13,034 bases of DNA from Gammaproteobacteria bacterium (GCA_016191795.1 JACPVK010000127.1:1-13034), one strand, 5' to 3'; numbered from the stretch's first letter, positions 1 through 8,700 are shown. The notes: generated by a model from the sequence alone, not told the origin. Made by a program: numbers and translations.

Positions 1-738
1 AAACCGATTGAAGCTTTCAATTTCGAAGAAGCGGCTACTGACGCCAGCGGCCGTCATGTTGAAAGCAATCACGATGATTACACCTGGATGAATGCAGCCT
101 ATGTCATGGGCACGACCATTACCCAGTCATATGCAGAATACGGCTGGTGCACCAGCATTCGTGGCGCCGAAGGCGGTGGTAAGGTTGCCAACCTGCCGAG
201 CCATGTATTTGTCAGCGATGACGGTGACACCGATCAAAAATGCCCGACTGAAATCGGCATTACCGATCGCCGTGAAGCCGAGCTCAGCAAACTCGGATTC
301 CTGCCATTGTGTCATTACAAAAACACCGACTACGCCGTGTTCTTTGGTGCACAAACCACGCAACGTCCGAAAAAATTTGATGATCCGGATGCATCGGCCA
401 ATGCCGAAATCTCGGCACGTCTGCCCTACATTATGGCGACCTCACGCATTGCACATTTCCTCAAGGTGATGGCGCGCGACAAAGTGGGTTCATTCATGGA
501 AGCAGCCGATGCCGAAGAATGGCTCAATCGCTGGATATCCACTTACGTGAATGCAACACCCGGTGCCAGCGCCGAAATGAAAGCGCGCTATCCACTTGCC
601 GAAGCCAGTATTCAGGTTAAGGAAGTTCCAGGTCAACCTGGCGTATTCAGTGCCGTAGCCTGGCTGCGTCCCTGGTTACAGATGGAAGAACTGACTGCTT
701 CCCTGCGTATGGTGGCCAACATCCCTAAAGCGGGTTAA
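1..738 (+). CDS. tssC: Type VI secretion contractile sheath large subunit TssC, C-terminal part (5' truncated by window edge)
   Basis: The frame is open from base 1 and ends at a double stop (TAA TAA), giving 245 residues, about half of a normal TssC of roughly 490-500 residues. TssC (ImpC/VipB/EvpB family) pairs with TssB to build the cytoplasmic contractile sheath that propels the Hcp tube. Visible family features are the segment around YTWMNAAYVMG, the GWCTSIRGAEGGGKVANLP stretch, LGFLPLCHY, the conserved helix TSRIAHFLKVMARDKVGSF, and a C-terminal RPWLQMEELTASLRMVA strand used in sheath assembly. The ATG at 88 lies inside the conserved domain and is not a true start. The next gene is a paralog that shares most of these motifs. 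This copy is closer to the classical sheath protein, judging by its GGG-VANLP loop and C-terminal tail. tssB is expected just upstream, outside the window. Confidence 0.95.
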   Translation, partial: KPIEAFNFEEAATDASGRHVESNHDDYTWMNAAYVMGTTITQSYAEYGWCTSIRGAEGGGKVANLPSHVFVSDDGDTDQKCPTEIGITDRREAELSKLGFLPLCHYKNTDYAVFFGAQTTQRPKKFDDPDASANAEISARLPYIMATSRIAHFLKVMARDKVGSFMEAADAEEWLNRWISTYVNATPGASAEMKARYPLAEASIQVKEVPGQPGVFSAVAWLRPWLQMEELTASLRMVANIPKAG

Positions 739-743
739 TAAAT

Positions 744-768
744 TTGCGGGGAGCACTGCTCCCCGCAA
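744..768 (+). terminator. Strong hairpin between the two tssC genes, possible attenuator or mRNA stabiliser
   Basis: A perfect inverted repeat of 12 bp per arm (TTGCGGGGAGCA and its complement TGCTCCCCGCAA) separated by one base. In practice it would fold as a GC-rich stem of about 10-11 bp with a 3-5 nt loop. It starts 6 nt after the first tssC stop and ends 18 nt before the GTG of the second tssC. The bases after it (CATTTAATC) are only weakly T-rich, so a full intrinsic terminator is uncertain. Partial termination, or 3'-end protection of an abundant tssB-tssC message, are both plausible readings. Confidence 0.6.
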
Positions 769-786
769 CATTTAATCGGGTTCTTC

Positions 787-2310
787 GTGTCTTCAACAAA
801 TGTTCACTCCCAGGCACATTTATCGAACTCAACAGCATCAAAAGTTGATCTCGATTTTCTGTGCGCGCAAAGTGCCTACGTAACCAGCCTGCAAGATTTT
901 CTCGCAGAAAAAAATCTTAACAAATCGCTGCAGTACTGGATTGAAACATTCATACCGGTTACGCCGGACACTTCGGCTGAAACCATACGCCTGCGCATTC
1001 TCAATACGATTGCGACGATTGATGAATTAATTAATGATCAGCTCAATGAGATTATTCATCAGCCAGCCTTTCAAAAACTCGAAGCCTCGTGGCGTGGCCT
1101 GCACTATCTGACAGTTCAATCCTATGGTATTCGAAATCTAAAAGTCAGAGTGCTGGATGTCAACTGGGCCGAAGTGAGCAAGGATATCAGCCGCGCACTG
1201 GAGTTCGACCAGAGCCAGTTGTTCCAGAAAATATACAGTGAAGAGTACGACACACCGGGTGGTGAACCGTATGGCGTTATTATCGGCGACTATGAAATAG
1301 CGCATAAGGCATCGGGTACACACAAATACGAGGATTTGTCCGTGCTCGAAGGTTTATCCCATATCGCAGCGGCATCCTTTGCGCCGTTTCTCACCTCGGC
1401 GGCTCCGGAGTTATTTGGCCTGGATGATTTTGCCACGCTCGGTACGCCACTGAATTATGAAAAAATATTCTCGCAGGACGAATACATAAAATGGCGATCG
1501 TTTCGCGAACGACCGGATTCACGTTTTGTAGGCCTGACATTGCCGCATATTCTGATGCGCCGTCCCTACCGTACCAAACCGGGCAGTTTCAAAGGTTTGT
1601 ATTTTTATGAAAAATGCAGCGACAGCGATCCCAGTAACTATTTGTGGGGAAATGCCAGTTACGCCTTTGCCGGCATACTGATACGCGAATACGCCAACGT
1701 CGGCTGGTTTGGACATATTCGAGGTGTTCCACGTAATCAAATTGGCGGCGGCCTGGTGACTACCTTGCCGGTTGATACCTTCGCTACGGATGCGGCAGAT
1801 ATAGCGCGCAAACCCGTCGTCGATGTTATTATCACCGACGCAGTTGAAAAAGAAATCAGTAACATGGGATTCATACCCCTGTGCCAGTGTTACGACACAC
1901 CGTTTGCTGCTTTTTATAATAATCAATCCATCCAGATACCCAAACGCATGGAATCGCGTGACGCCACCATTAATGCAAAACTATCTGCCATGTTGCAGCA
2001 TATACTCTGCGGCTCGCGCATTGCGCATTACATCAAGGTGATTATTCGCGACAAGGTCGGCTCATTCATCACAGCCGACGAATGCGAAGATTATTTACGC
2101 AACTGGTTATTTCGCTACACCACCGGCCGGGAAGATCTCGACTGGGAAGAACAGGCACGTTACCCGTTACGCGAAGCGGCGGTACGCGTGAAGGAACACC
2201 CCGAAAAACCGGGACAATTTGTGTGCGTCATTCATTTAAGACCGCATTATCAACTCGACAATATGGTATCCGAGCTTGAGCTGGTAACCGTACTGGCCCA
2301 GTCCAGGTAA
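787..2310 (+). CDS. tssC: Second TssC-family sheath paralog (ImpD / TssC40 type)
   Basis: 507 residues, full TssC/EvpB family length. Residues 87-108 carry the family signature (NEIIHQPAFQKLEASW then RGLHYL). Residues 153-171 carry the EYDTPGGEPYGVIIGDYEI block, and the C-terminal part repeats the layout of the preceding TssC (GSRIAHYIKVIIRDKVGSF, then a RPHYQLDNMVSELELV strand). The loop GGGLVTTLPVDTF followed by a TDV/VDV-IITDA-E segment resembles the ImpD/TssC40 branch, known as the second of two tandem TssC genes in Rhizobium imp and Agrobacterium T6SS clusters. The N-terminal 60 residues differ from ordinary TssC, the end where ClpV grips sheath subunits. The start is GTG, with only a weak CGGG upstream; the next in-frame ATG is far inside the domain. 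Its role is inferred: a minor sheath component or baseplate-proximal ring. It is followed by tssE after 5 nt. Confidence 0.9.
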   Translation: MSSTNVHSQAHLSNSTASKVDLDFLCAQSAYVTSLQDFLAEKNLNKSLQYWIETFIPVTPDTSAETIRLRILNTIATIDELINDQLNEIIHQPAFQKLEASWRGLHYLTVQSYGIRNLKVRVLDVNWAEVSKDISRALEFDQSQLFQKIYSEEYDTPGGEPYGVIIGDYEIAHKASGTHKYEDLSVLEGLSHIAAASFAPFLTSAAPELFGLDDFATLGTPLNYEKIFSQDEYIKWRSFRERPDSRFVGLTLPHILMRRPYRTKPGSFKGLYFYEKCSDSDPSNYLWGNASYAFAGILIREYANVGWFGHIRGVPRNQIGGGLVTTLPVDTFATDAADIARKPVVDVIITDAVEKEISNMGFIPLCQCYDTPFAAFYNNQSIQIPKRMESRDATINAKLSAMLQHILCGSRIAHYIKVIIRDKVGSFITADECEDYLRNWLFRYTTGREDLDWEEQARYPLREAAVRVKEHPEKPGQFVCVIHLRPHYQLDNMVSELELVTVLAQSR

Positions 2311-2315
2311 ATAGC

Positions 2316-2813
2316 ATGTCTTATATCGATAAAAAACGTAAACTCAGACCCTCTATCTTCGATCGGCTGATGGATAACCAGCCACACATCCGTAACGAAG
2401 TGGACACCGGGCAGGATCATAAACACCAGGAACTACGCCAGAGTGTTCGCCGGGATCTTGAACATTTGTTAAACACACGTTACCGAATTATTGAACCGGC
2501 TGAAGAATACACCGAGGTTGAACATTCCATATTAAATTACGGATTGCCTGATCTGGCCACGGTCAACATATCGGATATTGAGAAACGAAAAGACTTTACC
2601 CATCGCCTGGAAAAAATATTAAAAATGTTTGAACCACGATTCAAGGAAGTCAAAGTAGCCTATGTCGAGAACAAGGATCAAAAAGATCGCACCCTGCGAT
2701 TCAGGATTGATGCCATGCTCTATGCAGATCCAACACCTGAAGTCATTGTTTTTGATTCGGTACTCGAACCCATCTCACGCACTGTAAGCCTGGAAGAACC
2801 AAGAAATGGCTGA
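2316..2813 (+). CDS. tssE: Type VI secretion baseplate subunit TssE (gp25-like)
   Basis: 165 residues, matching the GPW/gp25 family of T6SS baseplate proteins (ImpF/HsiF/VCA0109). TssE is the homologue of phage T4 gp25 and sits in the baseplate wedge, where it nucleates sheath polymerisation. Diagnostic segments are SIFDRLMD (residues 13-20), DLEHLLNTR (47-55), and SILNYGLPD (71-79). The helix DFTHRLEKILKMFEPRF and the strand KVAYVENK follow, and the TLRFRIDAML strand completes the lysozyme-like fold. The N-terminus is basic. ATG begins 5 nt after the tssC-paralog stop, with an AGG overlapping that stop as a possible weak ribosome site. Its stop codon lies inside the start of tssF (8-nt overlap), which suggests translational coupling of two wedge components. 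Confidence 0.93.
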   Translation: MSYIDKKRKLRPSIFDRLMDNQPHIRNEVDTGQDHKHQELRQSVRRDLEHLLNTRYRIIEPAEEYTEVEHSILNYGLPDLATVNISDIEKRKDFTHRLEKILKMFEPRFKEVKVAYVENKDQKDRTLRFRIDAMLYADPTPEVIVFDSVLEPISRTVSLEEPRNG

Positions 2814-4641
2814 TGAATTATTATCCTATTATGAAAAAGAACTGGCCTTCATTCGCCAGATGGGTGCCGAGTTCTCCAAAGAACATCCGAAAATTGCCGG
2901 ACGTCTTGGCATCAGTACCGACACCATTGAAGATCCGCATGTTTCGCGCCTGATTGAAAGCTTTGCCTACCTTAACGCGCGCATTCAGCACAAACTGGAT
3001 GACGACTTTCCGGAATTAAGCGATGCCCTGTTAAATGTGCTGTTCCCGCATTATCAGCGCCCGATTCCATCCATGGCCATCGTTGAATTCGAAGCCAACG
3101 AAAAGCAGCTGGAATCCAGTTACAAGGTACCGAAAAACACCCTGATGGAAACCGAACAGTTCAAGGGTGAGGATTGCCGCTTTTCGACCGTATACGATAC
3201 CGAACTATTACCCATCAAGGTGGTATCGGCGACATTACTGGGCAGACCGTTTACAACACCGGGTTCAGAACAGATAAAAGGTGCCGGTGGCGTATTAAAG
3301 CTGTCACTGGAAACATTTAATAAAGAAATTATTTTTAGTGATTTAAAGCCGGACAAGATTCGGTTTTATTTAAAAGGTCAGGCTCAGCATATCAACCCGC
3401 TGTATCAATTACTGCTGAATAAATGCCACAACGTCGTTATCACCTCATCTGCTACAGATACCTCGCCCGTCTATCTGGGTAAAGATGTTGTCGCACCGGT
3501 TGGTTTTACGACAGAAGAAGGCTTATTGCCCTACCCTGCCGCGTCATTCCTTGGCTATAGATTATTGACTGAATACTTTGTATTTCAGGAAAAATTTATG
3601 TTCATCGATATCACCGGGCTGACTGGCAAGCTACAGAATAACAAAGGAAATAAACTCGACATTTATATTTATCTCGAATCATCCGATGTGGAGCTTGAAC
3701 ACAATATAGACGAGCAAACATTTAAACTGGGCTGTACACCCGTGGTCAATTTGTTTGAATATCGTACCGACCCGATAAAACTTGATCATACTCAAACCGA
3801 ATACCAGATTATCCCGGATTCACGCCGACCGGTTGGTTACGAAATTTACTCGGTGAACAAGGTTACAGCTACTTCCACATCCGGCGAGAAAGAAGATTTC
3901 CTGCCATTTTATGGCATGAAACACGAGCATCAGGGCAAGGATACACAAGCCTACTGGTTTGCCAGCAGACGCCAGGCAAAACACGGTTACTATCAACGCG
4001 ACGAAGGTACCGATGTATTTTTAACATTAGTGGATTTACAGTTTAATCCCACTTTGCACGACGACAGAACACTGGTCATAGAAACCACCTGCAGTAATCG
4101 TGATTTACCCGCGCGCCTGCCGTACAACCAGGATCATCCCAAACTGCAATGCATAGACAGTGCGCCACCATGCAAACGCATTCGATGCATTACACAGCCC
4201 ACACAAACAATTCGCCCGCCGTTGCGCAACAACGCCAGATGGCGGTTGATATCGCACCTTAACCTGAATCATTTATCCATTACCGGACGTGACCAGGCTA
4301 CCGATGCGCTGAAAGAAATATTGCGCTTATATGATTTCAAGGATTCATCGGTTACTCGCAGCCTTATTGCCTCCATAACCCATGTTCACACCCGACCGAT
4401 CAGTGCGCCACTCACCATTGATGGCCACGCTACCATGTGCCGGGGTATAGAAGTTGAAATTGAATTCGACGACACACAACTAACCGGTAGCAGCAGTTAT
4501 TTGTTTGCTACCGTACTCGAGCATTTTTTTGGTTTGTATTGCTCTATCAACTCATTTACACGCGTACTTATTAAAGCGAAAAGCAAAGAAGGCTATCTTA
4601 AAAAATGCCCACCAAGAGCCGGCGAAAGAATACTCCTGTAA
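2806..4641 (+). CDS. tssF: Type VI secretion baseplate subunit TssF
   Basis: 611 residues, normal length for the TssF/VasA/ImpG family. Together with TssG (two TssF per TssG) it forms the core bundle of the baseplate wedge, comparable to T4 gp6. The N-terminus is highly characteristic: LLSYYEKELAFIRQMGAEF at residues 5-23, PKIAGRLG at 28-35, then DPHVSRLIESFAYLNARI (43-60), DDDFPELSDALLNVLFPHY (65-83) and QRPIPSM (84-90). The C-terminus has the expected LEHFFGLYCSINSFTRV segment and ends KCPPRAGERILL, matching the family's terminal PPR-G motif. It overlaps tssE by 8 nt and the following tssG by 37 nt. No internal break is seen. Confidence 0.95.
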   Translation: MADELLSYYEKELAFIRQMGAEFSKEHPKIAGRLGISTDTIEDPHVSRLIESFAYLNARIQHKLDDDFPELSDALLNVLFPHYQRPIPSMAIVEFEANEKQLESSYKVPKNTLMETEQFKGEDCRFSTVYDTELLPIKVVSATLLGRPFTTPGSEQIKGAGGVLKLSLETFNKEIIFSDLKPDKIRFYLKGQAQHINPLYQLLLNKCHNVVITSSATDTSPVYLGKDVVAPVGFTTEEGLLPYPAASFLGYRLLTEYFVFQEKFMFIDITGLTGKLQNNKGNKLDIYIYLESSDVELEHNIDEQTFKLGCTPVVNLFEYRTDPIKLDHTQTEYQIIPDSRRPVGYEIYSVNKVTATSTSGEKEDFLPFYGMKHEHQGKDTQAYWFASRRQAKHGYYQRDEGTDVFLTLVDLQFNPTLHDDRTLVIETTCSNRDLPARLPYNQDHPKLQCIDSAPPCKRIRCITQPTQTIRPPLRNNARWRLISHLNLNHLSITGRDQATDALKEILRLYDFKDSSVTRSLIASITHVHTRPISAPLTIDGHATMCRGIEVEIEFDDTQLTGSSSYLFATVLEHFFGLYCSINSFTRVLIKAKSKEGYLKKCPPRAGERILL

Positions 4642-5714
4642 TTTCGTTATTACAGGAAGCCCCACACGAATACCAGTTCGTTCAGGCAATACGCCTGATC
4701 GAACGTGCGTCTATGGCTGAAGGAGAAAACGTTTACGCACAGTCCAAAAAACCGGTGGCACGTTTTATCCCACCCGCAACAGAAGCCGTCAGATTCCATG
4801 CTAACAACTCTCTGGGGTTTCCTTCTGCAGAAATAGCCTCGTTATCAAAAAGCAGTTCTGAGCATAATGAGCAATGGCATATGAAGGTCAATTTGATTGG
4901 CCTGACCGGCGCCATGGGTGTATTGCCCTATCACTACACCGAAAGCATACTCGAACGCAGCAAACTCAAAGACAAAACCTTATCAACATTCTTTGACCTG
5001 TTTAATCATCGAATTATTTCGCTGTTTTACCAGGCTTCGGTAAAATATCGGCTGCCGGTTGAATATGAACGTAAAAAACTCATACCCAATAATCACCAGG
5101 ACAGAGATACCCAAACACAGGTGTTGTTGTCACTCATCGGCCTGGGTACAAAATCCTTAACCAATCGTCAATATACCAACGATGAATCATTGCTTTACTA
5201 TAGCGGCCTGTTCAACCAGCAAATACGCACCTGCGCCAACCTGAAACAGATATTACGCAATCACTTTAATGTTCCGGTTGAAATCCAGGAGTTTGTCGGC
5301 CAGTGGCAGGAACTGATTGACGATGTCAGAACCCGGCTGCCTTCTATTTCTCTGCGAAACGGCAGAAATAATTGCCTGGGAAAATCAGTTATGCTCGGCA
5401 GCCGAGGCTGGTTTTCACAGGGCAAAATCCGGATAATACTCGGGCCATTAAACAAGCAGAACATGGATTCCTTTGCGCCGGGTACCAAAACACTCAAGGC
5501 GCTCAATGAAATAGTAAGATTTTACACCCGCATTGATGTCGATTATGATTTTGTCATTCGGGTTAATCGGGCCGACATTCCCGACAAAATTAAACTGGAC
5601 AAACATTCGCCCTCCATTATGGGCTGGAATACCTGGCTGTCCAGCAATACAAAACCTGCAGAAAAACGCAGCAAAACCTTCGACATTGTTGTTTCGGCAA
5701 GTCGAATTAACTAA
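4605..5714 (+). CDS. tssG: Type VI secretion baseplate subunit TssG
   Basis: 369 residues, slightly longer than many TssG/ImpH/VasB proteins. TssG is the central clamp of the TssEFG wedge. Family markers are HEYQFVQAIRLIER near the N-terminus, a RFHANNSLGFPSAEI strand, the signature GLTGAMGVLPYHYTE at residues 99-113, and TFFDLFNHRIISLFYQA at about 128-144. A C-terminal FYTRIDVDYDFVIRV segment and a GWNTWL motif are also present. The ATG at 4605 is the only sensible start, since the next in-frame Met lies beyond the conserved N-terminal helix. It places the first 12 codons inside the tssF frame, and no good ribosome site is visible, so translation probably depends on tssF. A 45-nt gap separates it from tssH. 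Confidence 0.93.
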   Translation: MPTKSRRKNTPVISLLQEAPHEYQFVQAIRLIERASMAEGENVYAQSKKPVARFIPPATEAVRFHANNSLGFPSAEIASLSKSSSEHNEQWHMKVNLIGLTGAMGVLPYHYTESILERSKLKDKTLSTFFDLFNHRIISLFYQASVKYRLPVEYERKKLIPNNHQDRDTQTQVLLSLIGLGTKSLTNRQYTNDESLLYYSGLFNQQIRTCANLKQILRNHFNVPVEIQEFVGQWQELIDDVRTRLPSISLRNGRNNCLGKSVMLGSRGWFSQGKIRIILGPLNKQNMDSFAPGTKTLKALNEIVRFYTRIDVDYDFVIRVNRADIPDKIKLDKHSPSIMGWNTWLSSNTKPAEKRSKTFDIVVSASRIN

Positions 5715-5759
5715 TAGCAGCACATCCTCACCAGTCACACATGGATTAAAAGGAATAAC

Positions 5760-8447
5760 ATGATTACGATTGATTTAAAATCCCTGGTTAACAAACTTAA
5801 CGAACCGACTCGCTATGCTCTGGAGGCGGCTGCCGGTTTATGCCTGTCGCGCACACACTATAATGTCGAGATCGAACACTGGTTGTTAAAACTGCTGGAA
5901 ATTCCCGACAGTGATTTGCAGGCGGTGCTGAAAAAATTCGATATCAATATCGGCAAGCTGAATCAGGATCTTAACCGCGAGCTGGATCGAATTAAATCCG
6001 GCAACACCCGCGCCCCCGCTCTTTCGCAATCACTGGTCGATTTATCGAAAGATGCCTGGGTACTGGCCTCGGTTGAATACGGTCACCCCTGCGCCACCTC
6101 CGCACATATTTTTACCGCACTGATGCTCGATGACAATCTGCGCCGACAATCCGAAGCTACATCCGGTGAGTTGAAAAAGATTAGCGCTGAATCCTTGCGC
6201 GACGTTACACGTTCAATCGTCGGCAGTACGGGTGAATCAGCCAACAGTGCCGGGCTCGGTGACACCTCAAGTGCACCCGGTGAAATCTCCGGTGTACCCA
6301 GCAAATCTCCATCACTGGATAAATTTACCGTGAATCTCACCGCCGCAGCCAAAGCGGGAAAAATTGATCCGGTACTGGGACGCGACGAAGAAGTCAGACA
6401 AATTATTGATATTCTGATTCGGCGTCGACAGAACAACCCGATATTAACCGGCGAAGCGGGCGTGGGTAAAACCGCCGTGGTCGAAGGCTTTGCCTTGCGT
6501 ATCGCCTCCGGTGATGTTCCCGATCCGTTAAAAGGCGTCACTATTCGCAGTCTGGATCTGGGTTTATTACAGGCAGGTGCCAGTGTTAAGGGCGAATTTG
6601 AAAATCGCTTAAAGTCTGTGATTGCAGAAGTGAAAGCCTCACCCGATCCCATCATTATGTTTATCGATGAAGCTCACACCCTGATTGGTGCCGGCGGCAA
6701 GGAAGGCCAGGGCGATGCAGCCAATTTATTAAAGCCTGCTCTGGCTCGCGGTGAGTTACGCACCATTGCCGCCACGACCTGGGCGGAATATAAAAAATAC
6801 TTTGAACGCGATCCGGCCCTGACACGCCGTTTTCAGGTTGTAAAAATTGAAGAACCGAGTGAAGCCAGGGCGATAGATATGATGCGCGGTATTGCCGGCA
6901 TGTTGCAGGCGCACCATAAAGTTCGCATCATGGATGAAGCCATCATCGAATCCGTACGCCTGTCGCATCGTTACATTGCCGGGCGCCAGCTCCCCGATAA
7001 ATCCGTAAGCCTGCTCGACACCGCCTGCGCGCGCGTGTCCTTAAGTCAAAGCGCAACACCGGCCGCTATCGAAGATACACGTCGCCGCATTACCCAGTGT
7101 GATACCAATATTCATTCACTGGAACGTGAAAATGCCGCCATGGGCAATTGTGATGCACGCATTGCCGAACTCAAGGCTGAAAAATCTGCGCTGGAAAACA
7201 CCTTAATAACGCAGCAAAAACAATGGGACGGTGAATCAAAACTGGTTAAGGAGATTCATGCCCTGCAGCAGCAGATTGAAGATGATTTCACGGCCGGCAA
7301 AAACACAGACGCGGATAAAGCCAAATCCGATGCTAAAAAACTCACTGACAAAGATAAAGAGACCATCAAAAAGCAGCTGCATAAATTACTGGATGAACTG
7401 GATGCACTACAAGGTGATGAACCGTTAATTCAGGTGAATGTCGACAAGCAGGCCATAGCCGAAGTGGTTGCCAACTGGACCGGCATACCGGTAGGTAAAA
7501 TGGTCTCGGATGAAATTAATCTGATTCTGAATTTGCGCGATCGCCTGGGTGAACGTGTGATTGGTCAAAAACATGCACTGGAGTCTATTGCACAAAGCAT
7601 ACGCACGGCACGTGCCGGTTTAACTGACCCGCGCAAACCAATTGGCGTATTTTTTATGGTGGGCTCCAGTGGTGTTGGCAAAACCGAAACCGCACTGGCC
7701 CTGTCTGATATTTTATATGGCGGCGAACATAACATTACCGTTATCAATATGTCCGAGTTCAAGGAAGAACATAAAGTGTCCATGCTACTGGGCTCGCCTC
7801 CGGGTTACGTTGGCTATGGTGAAGGTGGCGTCTTAACGGAAGCCGTGCGCCGCAAACCGTATAGCGTGGTGTTACTCGATGAAATGGAAAAAGCGCACCC
7901 CGGCGTGCAGGACATATTTTATAACCTGTTTGATAAAGGCAATATCAGAGATGGCGAAGGTCGAGACATCGATTTCCGTAACACAGTTGTGATCATGACT
8001 TCCAATGCGGCGGAAGAACATATTCGTGCCATGTGCGCGCAATCCGATGAGCTGCCTGATCCGGATACCTTGCTGGAGAATTTCAGGCCGCAATTATTAA
8101 AATATTTCAAACCGGCTTTTCTGGGCCGCACCACCATCATTCCTTTCTATCCATTAGGTGATGAAGACCTGATGAAAATATGCAAAATCAATATGAACCG
8201 AATCGAAAAGCGCGTTAAGGAACACTATAACGCAACATTTGGTTACGACGAGGAAGTGATGCTGCATATTGTGGCACGCAGCCAGGAAGTGGATACCGGC
8301 GCCCGCAATATAGAAAACATTCTCAGCCGCACCATGCTGCCCGGCATGGCGACCGAATGCCTGTCACTGATGGCGGAAGGCAAGGAGTTAAAGAATATTC
8401 ATGTTGGTGTAACCGAGGAAGGCGGGTTTACTTACGCGATTAGCTAG
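5760..8447 (+). CDS. tssH: Type VI secretion AAA+ ATPase TssH (ClpV)
   Basis: 895 residues, a hexameric Clp/Hsp100 ATPase that extracts TssC from contracted sheaths so that TssB/TssC can be reused. The N-domain begins DLKSLVNKLNEPTRYALEAA and continues CLSRTHYNVEIEHWLLKLLE, a form typical of ClpV rather than ClpB. The first AAA+ module has Walker A GEAGVGKT at 231-238 and Walker B Asp303-Glu304 (FIDEAHT). The second has Walker A GSSGVGKT at 635-642, Walker B Asp707-Glu708 (LLDEMEKAH), and the pore-loop area GSPPGYVGYGEGG. Between the two modules is a short coiled-coil M-region (about 430-550) with a Lys/Asp-rich charged patch near 505-535. The start is well supported by AAAAGGA five bases upstream of ATG. 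It is the last + strand gene; no vgrG or hcp follows. Confidence 0.96.
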   Translation: MITIDLKSLVNKLNEPTRYALEAAAGLCLSRTHYNVEIEHWLLKLLEIPDSDLQAVLKKFDINIGKLNQDLNRELDRIKSGNTRAPALSQSLVDLSKDAWVLASVEYGHPCATSAHIFTALMLDDNLRRQSEATSGELKKISAESLRDVTRSIVGSTGESANSAGLGDTSSAPGEISGVPSKSPSLDKFTVNLTAAAKAGKIDPVLGRDEEVRQIIDILIRRRQNNPILTGEAGVGKTAVVEGFALRIASGDVPDPLKGVTIRSLDLGLLQAGASVKGEFENRLKSVIAEVKASPDPIIMFIDEAHTLIGAGGKEGQGDAANLLKPALARGELRTIAATTWAEYKKYFERDPALTRRFQVVKIEEPSEARAIDMMRGIAGMLQAHHKVRIMDEAIIESVRLSHRYIAGRQLPDKSVSLLDTACARVSLSQSATPAAIEDTRRRITQCDTNIHSLERENAAMGNCDARIAELKAEKSALENTLITQQKQWDGESKLVKEIHALQQQIEDDFTAGKNTDADKAKSDAKKLTDKDKETIKKQLHKLLDELDALQGDEPLIQVNVDKQAIAEVVANWTGIPVGKMVSDEINLILNLRDRLGERVIGQKHALESIAQSIRTARAGLTDPRKPIGVFFMVGSSGVGKTETALALSDILYGGEHNITVINMSEFKEEHKVSMLLGSPPGYVGYGEGGVLTEAVRRKPYSVVLLDEMEKAHPGVQDIFYNLFDKGNIRDGEGRDIDFRNTVVIMTSNAAEEHIRAMCAQSDELPDPDTLLENFRPQLLKYFKPAFLGRTTIIPFYPLGDEDLMKICKINMNRIEKRVKEHYNATFGYDEEVMLHIVARSQEVDTGARNIENILSRTMLPGMATECLSLMAEGKELKNIHVGVTEEGGFTYAIS

Positions 8448-8470
8448 ACATAGTCTAAATAAACCTCCAA

Positions 8471-8494
8471 CGCAAAGTCGCAAAGAACGCAAAG
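8471..8494. repeat. Degenerate CGCAAAG tandem units
   Basis: Three near copies of an 8-9 nt unit (CGCAAAG, TCGCAAAG, AACGCAAAG) lie 23 nt after the tssH stop. It resembles the CGCAAAG-type intergenic repeats scattered through many proteobacterial genomes. No coding signal is seen. Confidence 0.6.
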
Positions 8495-8510
8495 AAAAGA
8501 ATGAGATTGC

Positions 8511-8535
8511 TGTAGGTGCGCCTTCAGGCGCACAA
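8511..8535 (+). repeat. REP-like element A (GTAG head plus hairpin)
   Basis: A GTAG tetranucleotide directly precedes a perfect hairpin with arms GTGCGCC and GGCGCAC around a TTCA loop (8516-8533). A GTRG head followed by a palindrome is the known layout of REP elements mobilised by RAYT (TnpA-REP) enzymes. The whole 25-nt element is repeated exactly, in inverse orientation, at 8570-8594. In RNA the pair could form either two small hairpins or one long stem, and could end the tssH transcript. Confidence 0.75.
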
Positions 8536-8569
8536 CAATCTGGGAAATTATGAGTAGTCTCTGGATATC

Positions 8570-8594
8570 TTGTGCGCCTGAAGGCGCACCTACA
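8570..8594 (-). repeat. REP-like element A', inverted partner of 8511-8535
   Basis: Exact reverse complement of the element at 8511-8535 over all 25 bases, with 34 nt between them. The hairpin core is 8572-8589 and the GTAG head lies on its right side, read on the minus strand. Two opposed REPs with a short spacer form a BIME-like unit. Confidence 0.75.
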
Positions 8595-8650
8595 TTTTAT
8601 CCTTGATATTGCATGTTATATGCACAGGATGAGCGCATCTGACCAGCTCT

Positions 8651-8678
8651 GCATTCCCACGCAGAGCGTGGGAACAGA
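8651..8678 (+). repeat. GCATTCCCACGC palindromic repeat, copy 1
   Basis: Arms TTCCCACGC and GCGTGGGAA (9 bp) surround a 3-nt loop AGA. The flanks GCA and CRGA are shared with a second copy at 9878-9905 in the same orientation, with one loop difference (AGA versus GGA). It matches a palindrome I recall as common in gammaproteobacterial intergenic DNA, where it often yields false ORFs encoding SAWECI-like peptides. Confidence 0.75.
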
Positions 8679-8700
8679 ATTAATTATACGCATGAACAGC

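Noticed and set aside
6083..6655. 190-codon minus-strand ORF inside tssH, and a 135-codon one at 1519-1926
   Set aside because: Both are antisense to strongly conserved T6SS coding sequence, have low-complexity translations, and are shadows of codon bias.
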